DNA from: Paludibacteraceae bacterium
GTDB taxonomy: Bacteria > Bacteroidota > Bacteroidia > Bacteroidales > Paludibacteraceae
Direction of reading: 5' to 3'
DNA: 7,114 nucleotides
Assembly: GCA_947445425.1 (NCBI GenBank)
Contig: CANFFA010000115.1
Span: 1 to 7,114 of the forward strand
The translations under genes and the position numbers were made by a program. Under the pieces are notes generated by a model. The model made no database searches. It saw nothing but the letters and a program-made list of their open reading frames with translations, and was not told the DNA's origin. Of the stretch, positions 1 through 6,074 are shown piece after piece (within the stretch, counting starts at the first letter, position 1; each line of letters opens with the position of its first letter).

Positions 1-1
1 C

Positions 2-133
2 CAAAATGTTCAAAAAATATACGACGCACTAAAATACAAATATGCACCCTACAAAAAGAAAAAATCCGTAGTACACAAATCTGAACTCGAGGAGTGTCAA
101 ATTATTGAACAGCAACATTTTTGGTCCGATTAG
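2..133 (+). CDS. C-terminal end of an unidentified protein (5' truncated by window edge)
   Basis: An open frame enters from the left edge and runs 43 codons to a TAG stop at 131-133. The visible tail is polar, with a basic patch (YKKKKSVVHKS) followed by an acidic/Gln-rich end (ELEECQIIEQQHFWSD). The composition looks like genuine protein rather than random AT-rich translation, and it is the only frame at this edge with that quality. No domain can be recognised. A basic tail of this kind occurs at the end of some DDE transposases, but the similarity is only an impression and I do not assign it. The gene is convergent with the minus-strand iron-uptake cluster, and the hairpin at 185-221 lies between the two. 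Confidence 0.4.
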   Translation, partial: QNVQKIYDALKYKYAPYKKKKSVVHKSELEECQIIEQQHFWSD

Positions 134-184
134 CTGCAAGTTGGGTTAACGATAAAACAAGCTTAGTATTGAGATAAAAACAAA

Positions 185-221
185 ATTGCCCATAAAATAG
201 AAATACTATTTCATGGGCAAT
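185..221 (-). terminator. Intrinsic terminator of the feo gene run
   Basis: Arms ATTGCCCATAAAATAG (185-200) and CTATTTCATGGGCAAT (206-221) flank a 5-nt loop. Read as minus-strand RNA, all 16 positions pair (one as G-U), and the stem is followed by a U-rich tract (UUUUGUUUUUAUC, below position 185). Read as plus-strand RNA, the same position is an A-C mismatch and an A-rich stretch follows instead of U. The element is therefore oriented for the minus strand and sits 46 nt past the stop of the last feo-cluster gene. Confidence 0.85.
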
Positions 222-267
222 AACAAAAATCGAAACGATAAAGTGTCGCTTCACTAACTAAATTACA

Positions 268-468
268 TTATTGCGGAGCACAACCACAACTTCCCGGATC
301 TTTATCGGGCTTTGCCGACATGTTTCTATTGATTTGATCCTTTACACCGCAACCATTACAATCCCCGCAAGCGGAGGTATTTTTCTTACGAATACTCTTC
401 ACCACTGCATAAATGGTGTAAACGATTGCCAAAACGATTATTACTAAAACTATGATTATTTGTGTCAT
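268..468 (-). CDS. FeoB-associated Cys-rich membrane protein
   Basis: This 66-residue protein has one N-terminal membrane segment (about residues 4-23, almost all Ile/Val/Leu), a short basic stretch (KSIRKKN, 24-30) expected to sit in the cytoplasm, and a Cys-rich tail with CxxCxxC at C34, C37, C40 and CxC at C61, C63. This matches the FeoB-associated Cys-rich family, encoded next to feoB in many bacteria. The exact role is not settled; metal handling or support of the FeoB complex is the usual suggestion, playing a part like that of FeoC. The ATG lies 11 nt after the feoAB stop with only a weak purine stretch ahead, so it is almost certainly co-transcribed. Being the last gene before the terminator fits that reading. 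The short length is normal for the family. Confidence 0.88.
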   Translation of the reverse strand: MTQIIIVLVIIVLAIVYTIYAVVKSIRKKNTSACGDCNGCGVKDQINRNMSAKPDKDPGSCGCAPQ

Positions 469-479
469 CGAATATCTAA

Positions 480-2963
480 TTAAAAAAAATAACTACCCAC
501 CTGAAAGGTCACAAAAGCAACCAACCAAGCAATTCCAGTGGTGTACACCATGGTAAAAATCGCCCATCCCCAACTAGACTCCTTTTTAATGGCGGCAATC
601 ACCGCAACGCAGGGGAAGTAAATGAGAATGAACAACATAAAACAAAAACTAGCCAAAGGGGTAAACACTTGCTGCCCTTTCAATGCTCCATATTGGTGTT
701 TCTCGGCCAACAAATTGGCTTTCAAAGATCCTGAAGCACCATCCGTATCTGTATCTCCTTGAAAAAGAATACCCATGGTACTAACAACAATCTCTTTGGC
801 CGCAAGACCAGTGATGATACTTACCCCCATTTTCCAATCAAATCCCAAAGGACTAATCATCGGTTCAATGGCATGGCCCAACTGACCAATATAAGACTTT
901 TCTTGCCGTTCTGATTCTTTTTTAAACGCTAAGCTTTTAACAAGTTCATCTTTTTTATCTTGTGATAAACTAAGATTGCTTTGCACTGCTTGAATCTTTA
1001 AATCAAACTGATTCGCAGAGATTTCATTCCTTGGGAAATATCCCAATGCCCAGATCAATACCGAGGCCACTAAAATCACATTTCCCATCTTCATTAAGTA
1101 TTGCTGCGCCTTGTGCCACATGTGAATACTCGTATTTCTAACCGTTGGGAAACGATAGGGAGGCAATTCCATCACGAAAGGAACTTCTTTTTTTGCAAAG
1201 ACCAACTTCTTCATCATCAATGCAGTAAACACCGCCAATAAAATTCCAAAGAGGTAAATAGAAAACAATACCAAGCCTTGATTATCGGGAAAAATAGCTG
1301 AAATCAATAGAACATATACGGGTAGCCGTGCACTACAGGACATAAAGGGGGTAATGATCATGGTCAGTATCCTATCCTTTTTATTATCCAAAGTACGGGT
1401 AGCCATAATTGCGGGCACATTGCAACCAAAACCCATTACCAAAGGGATAAAAGACTTTCCATGCAGCCCAATCTTGTGCATCAGCTTATCCATAATAAAA
1501 GAGGCCCTGGCCATATAACCAGTATCTTCCATTAATGAAATGAAGAAAAACAGAATCATGATGTTGGGAAGAAAAATAATAACCCCTCCTACTCCACCAA
1601 TGATACCATCCACCACCAAATCACGCAAAGCACCGACTTCCATGGTCCTTTGTAAGTATTCACTCAGCAGACCTACTCCAGTATTTATCCAGTTCATTGG
1701 ATAACTTCCCAAAGTAAAAGTGGCCTGAAACATGAACCACATAAAAAATAAGAAAATAGGAAATCCCCAAATTCTGTGGGTAAGCAAGTCGTCAAACTCT
1801 CTTTTAACCTTGTATCGATCCTCTTGGGGTTCGCTATAGGTATCTTTCAATGCACCATCAATAAAACCATATTTGGCATCAGTGATGATCGTTTCTGAAC
1901 TTTCGCCATACTCTAACTCAAGTGCTGCAATAGAACGAACAGCCAAAGATTTAATTTGCTCATAATTAGGATACTGCTCAAGCTGAGACAAGGTCATTTT
2001 ATCAGTTTCCAACAATTTAACCGCCATATAACGCGAGGAGAGTCTATCCATAATCTCCTTGTTTTCACGCAATTCGTGCTGCAGTTCTTTAATCGAGGCT
2101 TCAATCAAGGAGCCATAATTCACATGGATGTGTCTAACACTAGGATCACGATCTTCATATACATCTATTAATTTTGCAAACAATGCATCTACACCTACTC
2201 CTTTAGAAGCAACCGTCGGAACAATCGGTATACCCAACATCTCACCCAATGCCACATAATCAAACAAGACCTTACGTTTTTCGAGCTCATCATACATATT
2301 TAAGGCAATCACCACCTTAATATTCATATCAATCAACTGGGTGGTGAGAAATAAATTTCGCTTGAGATTTGAAGCATCCAGAACATTGATTACAATGTCC
2401 GGCATCTTTTGCGTGATGTGCTTACGAACATATAATTCCTCAGGCGAATACTCAGTAATTGAATACGTTCCCGGCAAGTCAACAATATTGAAAGTATAGC
2501 CTTCCTTTTTAAGACTTGCTTCCTTAGCATCTACGGTTACTCCACTATAATTTCCCACCCTTTCGTGTGAACCTGAGGCATAATTAAAGAGGGTTGTTTT
2601 TCCACAATTCGGATTACCAACCAGTGCTACATTTATTACTTTTCCTTTTTCTAAGGCAGATACTTTTAGTATATGTTCATCAATGGTACCCTCAAACTTA
2701 ACACCTTCCAAAGTCGCTGCATCTTCCATTGGAACCACAACGACCAATTCAGCCTCGCTTCTTCGCAAAGAAACATTATACCCCATGATTTTATACTCCA
2801 CAGGATCTTGAAGCGGAGCATTTTTAATAACCAAAACCTTTTCGCCCTTTACAAAACCCATTTCGGTAATGCGCTTGCGAAAAGCACCATGACCAAGCAC
2901 CTTCGTAATAATGGCTTCATCACCCGTTTTGAGATTAGAAAGAACTGTATTCGTTGATATCAT
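480..2963 (-). CDS. feoB: Ferrous iron transport protein, FeoA-FeoB fusion
   Basis: This 827-residue inner-membrane protein takes up Fe(II). Residues about 1-78 form a FeoA-type SH3-like domain, and about 108-275 a GTPase domain with G1 GNPNCGKT (116-123), G2 Thr in GVTVD (141-145), G3 DLPG (162-165), G4 NMYD (222-225) and G5 ASKG (252-255). A helical linker leads to the membrane core from about 397. The core carries both gate regions: GFGCNVPAIMATRT (511-524, Cys514) and SCSARLPVY (542-550, Cys543). It also has the late CFMLFILIYFPC segment (Cys774, Cys785). A charged loop lies at about 643-695. All GTPase motifs are intact and the length is normal for a FeoA-FeoB fusion, a form common in Bacteroidia, whereas many bacteria encode feoA separately. 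The start gives a complete FeoA domain. The gene lies 59 nt after the porin and 11 nt before the small Cys-rich gene. Confidence 0.97.
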   Translation of the reverse strand: MISTNTVLSNLKTGDEAIITKVLGHGAFRKRITEMGFVKGEKVLVIKNAPLQDPVEYKIMGYNVSLRRSEAELVVVVPMEDAATLEGVKFEGTIDEHILKVSALEKGKVINVALVGNPNCGKTTLFNYASGSHERVGNYSGVTVDAKEASLKKEGYTFNIVDLPGTYSITEYSPEELYVRKHITQKMPDIVINVLDASNLKRNLFLTTQLIDMNIKVVIALNMYDELEKRKVLFDYVALGEMLGIPIVPTVASKGVGVDALFAKLIDVYEDRDPSVRHIHVNYGSLIEASIKELQHELRENKEIMDRLSSRYMAVKLLETDKMTLSQLEQYPNYEQIKSLAVRSIAALELEYGESSETIITDAKYGFIDGALKDTYSEPQEDRYKVKREFDDLLTHRIWGFPIFLFFMWFMFQATFTLGSYPMNWINTGVGLLSEYLQRTMEVGALRDLVVDGIIGGVGGVIIFLPNIMILFFFISLMEDTGYMARASFIMDKLMHKIGLHGKSFIPLVMGFGCNVPAIMATRTLDNKKDRILTMIITPFMSCSARLPVYVLLISAIFPDNQGLVLFSIYLFGILLAVFTALMMKKLVFAKKEVPFVMELPPYRFPTVRNTSIHMWHKAQQYLMKMGNVILVASVLIWALGYFPRNEISANQFDLKIQAVQSNLSLSQDKKDELVKSLAFKKESERQEKSYIGQLGHAIEPMISPLGFDWKMGVSIITGLAAKEIVVSTMGILFQGDTDTDGASGSLKANLLAEKHQYGALKGQQVFTPLASFCFMLFILIYFPCVAVIAAIKKESSWGWAIFTMVYTTGIAWLVAFVTFQVGSYFF

Positions 2964-2970
2964 TATATAT

Positions 2971-2990
2971 TTGAATTATTTCAATTGAAA
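2971..2990. promoter_or_regulatory. Candidate operator upstream of feoAB (FNR/CRP-like dyad and palindrome)
   Basis: Just ahead of the feoAB start codon are two overlapping symmetric elements: TTGA-N6-TCAA (2971-2984), which has the half-sites and spacing of an FNR/CRP-family site, and the perfect 12-bp palindrome TTTCAATTGAAA (2979-2990). The 59-nt gap is extremely AT-rich, so chance is a serious alternative. The position, 7-27 nt upstream of the ATG, would suit repression better than activation. No clear TAnnTTTG promoter lies in this gap, which favours read-through from the porin. Confidence 0.25.
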
Positions 2991-3022
2991 AAGATTTTTA
3001 TTTTTAAAGAATTGAATTAAGC

Positions 3023-4144
3023 TTAGAATGTAAGCCCAAAACGAATAAAACCAACCAAAGCATTATTTAGTTTAACACCTGCTCCTGCTGGATTGATGAT
3101 ATACTGAATATCTGGCCTCAGAAAGACATTTTCACATATTTTCATATGATAAATTAGTTCAATCGTCGTTTCACTACCCACGGTATTAGCATCATTTAGG
3201 GCGTTTGCGACAGCAATTCCCAATTGATCATTAGGTCGCTTTTCAAAAGCACCAGTATAATTAAAACCAAAACTATAATATTGATTGTTTTTATTTAAAT
3301 GCTTTGGATTTAAGCCCAATTGCGTAAATAAAGACAAGCGATCACTCACTTGCTGATCCCCAACAAAATAAAAACCACCATTTTTCTGCGCCACATTAAT
3401 ACTATCATTGTGTTGATGATAATAAGCACCGAGCTTATAAGTACCTAGCTTTCCTGCCAATAAAGTCTTTTTAACCTGAAATTCCGTAACGGCCAAAAAA
3501 CCCTGATTTTCACTCATTTTCCAATGAATATTGTATGGATTTGTATCATAATCATCAGGCGTGCCATCAAAAACTGCATTTTTCCACAAATAAGCATCTG
3601 AAATTCGCCATTGTAAATTAAAACCTAAAGCAGTTAAGGGAAAAATCGGTGCAGTAATATTATCCGAAATACTAGAATGAATACCAAAAGAACCATTGGT
3701 AAAAATAGCGCCATTATCACTCACCGCAAAGTCAGCGTTCAAATCCTGCAAACCCAAAGTCAACTCCAGCTTCCCAAAACTTTGTTTAAACCAAAGTTCA
3801 TACATAAAAGTAAGATCTCCAGCTTCGATATTCGAAACACCCTGAAAATCACCAACCAAGGTCGCTGATGGCTGTCCACCATGCGTATTAGCAACATTTA
3901 CAAAAAATTTACCACCCTTCCACTGCCTGGCAATTTCGGTATCATACATCCCTTTAATATTTGCCAAGCCAAGATAGGTAGTACCTCTTTTTATCCCCCC
4001 CTTGAGATTACTCACTACATCTCCAATATAGGAACCTTCAAAGTGAAAAGCTGGACCAGATTTCACACTATCAACAGACGACTGCGCAACACTTGAACCC
4101 ACTAATATGAAAGACATTACCAACACCAAGTACATTGATTTCAT
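3023..4144 (-). CDS. OprB-like outer-membrane porin
   Basis: The protein has 373 residues from the ATG at 4144. It begins with a Sec signal peptide (MKS, a hydrophobic stretch, then SSVA|Q, cleavage near residue 20). The mature part is rich in alternating aromatic and Gly residues, as in an outer-membrane beta-barrel, and ends in Phe (FIRFGLTF), the usual barrel-assembly signal. The pattern ELWFKQSF...LGLQDLNADFAVSD...GAIFTNGSFGI fits the carbohydrate-selective porin OprB family. OprB members transport sugars in proteobacteria, but placement directly upstream of feoAB suggests that here it may admit iron or another small solute; that is inference. A longer reading would start at a TTG at 4177, but that codon overlaps the -7 promoter element and would spoil the signal peptide, so the ATG is preferred. 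Confidence 0.85.
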   Translation of the reverse strand: MKSMYLVLVMSFILVGSSVAQSSVDSVKSGPAFHFEGSYIGDVVSNLKGGIKRGTTYLGLANIKGMYDTEIARQWKGGKFFVNVANTHGGQPSATLVGDFQGVSNIEAGDLTFMYELWFKQSFGKLELTLGLQDLNADFAVSDNGAIFTNGSFGIHSSISDNITAPIFPLTALGFNLQWRISDAYLWKNAVFDGTPDDYDTNPYNIHWKMSENQGFLAVTEFQVKKTLLAGKLGTYKLGAYYHQHNDSINVAQKNGGFYFVGDQQVSDRLSLFTQLGLNPKHLNKNNQYYSFGFNYTGAFEKRPNDQLGIAVANALNDANTVGSETTIELIYHMKICENVFLRPDIQYIINPAGAGVKLNNALVGFIRFGLTF

Positions 4145-4174
4145 AGAATATTGTTTATATATTAATATGCACCA

Positions 4175-4201
4175 CAAAGGTAGGCTTTAAATGCAAAGCA
4201 A
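4175..4201 (-). promoter_or_regulatory. Bacteroidota-type promoter for porin-feoAB-feoB-associated genes
   Basis: On the minus strand there is TTG (4201-4199), 16 nt, then TACCTTTG (4182-4175), a full match to the Bacteroidota -7 element TAnnTTTG. The spacing is close to the usual 17-23 nt. Transcription would begin roughly 20-30 nt before the porin ATG at 4144. The element lies between luxR and the porin, so the iron-uptake genes can be transcribed independently of the hemerythrin/luxR pair. Confidence 0.55.
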
Positions 4202-4281
4202 TATATCCCCGATAATAGGTAATTAGCGTTTAAACATTGGTAAATATTGAGTTTAGAAGTTAGCGCTGAATCACTCATCAC

Positions 4282-4899
4282 TTAGAGCTGCATATTTTTC
4301 TTAATCTCATCCAACTCAACTAACTTATTTACAATAGCATAAATGGTTAAACCTGCCGTACTGTGAATTTCTAATTTCTTGGCAATATTCCGCCTGTGGG
4401 AGATAACAGTATGGGCAGAAAGAAATAGATCAGTCGCTATCTCCTTATTGGTCAAACCTTTTACTACGCAAACTACTATTTCCTTTTCCCTTTGACTCAA
4501 ATTACTCGTCTCTTCTAAACTTTCATCAACAGAAGTAGCAAATAGCTTATCCAGCTTATTTTTCAACTGATCCACGCTATCATAAATACTAATGGTATCA
4601 TCATAATTGCGGAGCAAACTCTCATCCATTGTCGAGTACAATAAAGCTAAACAATGAACATTTTGATGTTGCGTCTCCCCCTTTAATTTTGAAATATCAT
4701 AATATCCCCAGAAAGAGGGATTAATGATTAAGACATCTGGCTTGTGAATACGCACATAATTGGTCAGTAATTCTTTAGAAACAATTTCAAAAGGCTGAAT
4801 CCTAATTCCAGGGACCCGCTTTAAGGCCACAGCAATTCCACTTCGAATGATCACGGAAGGTTCAGCAATGGCTACTTTAAGGACTTCAGGATTCGTCAT
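4282..4899 (-). CDS. LuxR/NarL-type regulator with degenerate receiver domain
   Basis: The protein has 205 residues. Its C-terminal half (about 134-193) is a clear LuxR-type helix-turn-helix: LSQREKEIVVCVVKGLTNKE, with the recognition region HTVISHRRNIAKKLEIHS. The N-terminal half (about 7-120) has the layout of a response-regulator receiver but not its active site. The acidic pair expected near residue 12 reads AEP, the phospho-acceptor Asp is replaced by Asn60 (PDVLIINPSFWG), and the conserved Lys after beta-5 is not evident (ISIYDS). Ordinary phosphorylation is therefore unlikely. Its ATG overlaps the stop of the upstream hemerythrin gene (ATGA, 4899-4896), indicating translational coupling. 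No histidine kinase gene is in view. Likely targets are its own operon or the adjacent porin-feoAB unit, but nothing in the sequence proves this. Confidence 0.88.
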   Translation of the reverse strand: MTNPEVLKVAIAEPSVIIRSGIAVALKRVPGIRIQPFEIVSKELLTNYVRIHKPDVLIINPSFWGYYDISKLKGETQHQNVHCLALLYSTMDESLLRNYDDTISIYDSVDQLKNKLDKLFATSVDESLEETSNLSQREKEIVVCVVKGLTNKEIATDLFLSAHTVISHRRNIAKKLEIHSTAGLTIYAIVNKLVELDEIKKNMQL

Positions 4900-5594
4900 T
4901 TAGCAATGTATTTACGTTCAAATGCTTCAATGGTCGGCATAAAAAGATAATCCTCTACCCGATTATGAGAAACCACATCAATTTCGCATGATAAAATATC
5001 AAACAAAACTTCAGTAAGCAGGTGATTACTACCTTTATCTGGATAGTATTTGATCAGAATATTTTTCAATTCTTCCAATTTAGAATCAATTTCATTGTGC
5101 CGATCTCTAAAAACAGCAATGCTATAATCTGGTGATTTTTCACCTTTTACAAGTTCGTTAGCATACTTAAAAACAACTTCATTTTCATACTCCATGTGCT
5201 TTTTTACCTCAGAAAAATACTCATCAAAAAACTTCATGAATATCAAACCATAAGGGAAAGTTTGATCGGGTTGATTAACAGCTTCCAACAATTTATTTCG
5301 AAGGGATGGGAGCTTAAAATCAATGAAGTAGCTGTGCGCATTACTTAAATAGGCCACTAGTGTTTCGATTGAAATATCCCCATAATCACTCTCCACCTCG
5401 AAGCTATCTTCCGATAAAAAATTGACTACCGCCAAAAAAGTTGGGCAATGAATACCATTGTTTTGACAAACCTCACCAACAGTTTGATTACCAAAACCAA
5501 GGTGCAATCCAAAACGACTAATTACAAGTAAAAGTGAATGATTTTCTTGAATCAAATCACTCATTTTTACGGATGATGAAAATTTATGTTGCAT
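4896..5594 (-). CDS. RIC/YtfE-like hemerythrin-domain di-iron protein
   Basis: The protein has 232 residues. Residues about 11-60 resemble the small N-terminal domain of RIC/ScdA proteins (MSDLIQENHSLLLVISRFGL, then HLGFGNQTVGEVC), but the Cys-Cys pair normally found at the FCCGG position is absent (LGFGN). Residues about 80-225 form a four-helix hemerythrin-like domain with His87, His133, Glu137, His166, His210 and Glu214. Their spacing closely follows the di-iron ligands of E. coli YtfE (H84, H129, E133, H160, H204, E208). YtfE-type proteins act in NO damage and iron-sulfur repair. Here the intact iron site and lost Cys pair, together with a coupled regulator gene, suggest sensing of iron, NO or oxygen; that is inference. 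Met11 is an alternative start; Met1 is kept because both lack a clear ribosome-binding site. Confidence 0.85.
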   Translation of the reverse strand: MQHKFSSSVKMSDLIQENHSLLLVISRFGLHLGFGNQTVGEVCQNNGIHCPTFLAVVNFLSEDSFEVESDYGDISIETLVAYLSNAHSYFIDFKLPSLRNKLLEAVNQPDQTFPYGLIFMKFFDEYFSEVKKHMEYENEVVFKYANELVKGEKSPDYSIAVFRDRHNEIDSKLEELKNILIKYYPDKGSNHLLTEVLFDILSCEIDVVSHNRVEDYLFMPTIEAFERKYIAK

Positions 5595-5911
5595 TTTATT
5601 TAAATAATTAATAGAGAATGACTGAATGAATACAATGTCCTACACTGTATATTTTGATGACTAAAAATTGTAGAGTAATAATCATTTCCGATTACTGAGC
5701 ACTTTTATTAAAGTATAATGTTACAATGTTTTTGAAGAACAATAAGTTCAATAACAAACAAAAATTCGATTTAAAAATAACATGCATTCTGATTCCCATG
5801 ATATACCTCATCGCACCCATCTGTATTCAGGATAAATGAATCCTTATTTCTGACGAAGTTTATTCAGATTTAACTCAAAAACAGAATCTTGTGCAATCTA
5901 TTTTTGAGCTG

Positions 5912-5919
5912 CAAATATA
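5912..5919 (-). promoter_or_regulatory. Possible distal -7 element for hemerythrin/luxR
   Basis: Minus-strand TATATTTG followed by CAGC fits TAnnTTTG and the C often seen after it. No -33 TTG occurs at a proper distance (a TTTG lies only 9 nt away), so the match is half a promoter. Use of this site implies a 5' leader of about 300 nt for the hemerythrin mRNA. No better candidate was found closer to that gene. Confidence 0.2.
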
Positions 5920-5991
5920 CATACTAGGCAAAGGAAATTTGGCAGGCAGGATAAAGTAAATGCAAAAGGTGTAATTAGCTGAATTTATTTT

Positions 5992-5999
5992 TAACTTTG
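5992..5999 (+). promoter_or_regulatory. -7 promoter element for the kinase gene
   Basis: TAACTTTG, followed by C, fully matches the Bacteroidota -7 element and lies 75 nt before the kinase ATG, implying a leader of about 70 nt. No clear -33 TTG is present 17-23 nt upstream, which lowers confidence, although -33 conservation is loose in this phylum. Confidence 0.42.
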
Positions 6000-6074
6000 C
6001 AAAACATTTGAGACAAAACTAAATGGCGATAATAGGCCCACTCTCAGATTAATAATTAAGTACAATATTTAATC

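Larger units (their letters stand above)
5595..6074. other. 480-nt divergent intergenic region
   Basis: This non-coding, AT-rich stretch lies between the divergently transcribed hemerythrin and kinase genes. It holds two matches to the -7 element TAnnTTTG facing opposite ways: TATATTTG on minus (5919-5912) and TAACTTTG on plus (5992-5999). Minor symmetric bits include AGGAT-N6-ATCCT (5829-5844) and TTGAA-N10-TTCAA (5732-5751); neither is convincing as a terminator or operator. Open frames of 37 codons (+, 5726-5839) and 39 codons (-, 5692-5811) overlap each other and neither looks coding. If the minus-strand element is used, the hemerythrin mRNA would carry a leader of about 300 nt. No tRNA, known riboswitch or repeat is recognised. 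Confidence 0.6.

Noticed and set aside
1956..2171. Plus-strand open frame of 71 codons
   Set aside because: Lies wholly inside feoAB on the opposite strand; the FeoAB translation is well conserved through the region and this frame has no domain or start context.
2673..2957. Plus-strand open frame of 94 codons
   Set aside because: Antisense to the FeoA domain and start of the GTPase domain; composition is that of a shadow frame.
3677..4096. Plus-strand open frames at 3677-3868 and 3881-4096
   Set aside because: Both are antisense to the porin, with no recognisable features.
4202..4281. Possible terminator after luxR
   Set aside because: No stable stem with a U tract was found; the partial AGCG/CGCT matches are too short. 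Read-through from luxR into the porin therefore remains possible.
5692..5811. Minus-strand 39-codon frame
   Set aside because: Low-complexity, Phe/Leu/Asn-rich translation typical of AT-rich non-coding DNA; no supporting context.
5726..5839. Plus-strand 37-codon frame with a hydrophobic stretch (ITCILIPMIYLIAPICI)
   Set aside because: Could pass for a small membrane peptide, but there is no ribosome-binding site or promoter of quality and an equally long frame overlaps on the other strand.
5829..5844. AGGAT-N6-ATCCT inverted repeat
   Set aside because: Only five base pairs, with no U tract on either side; too weak for a terminator or operator call.
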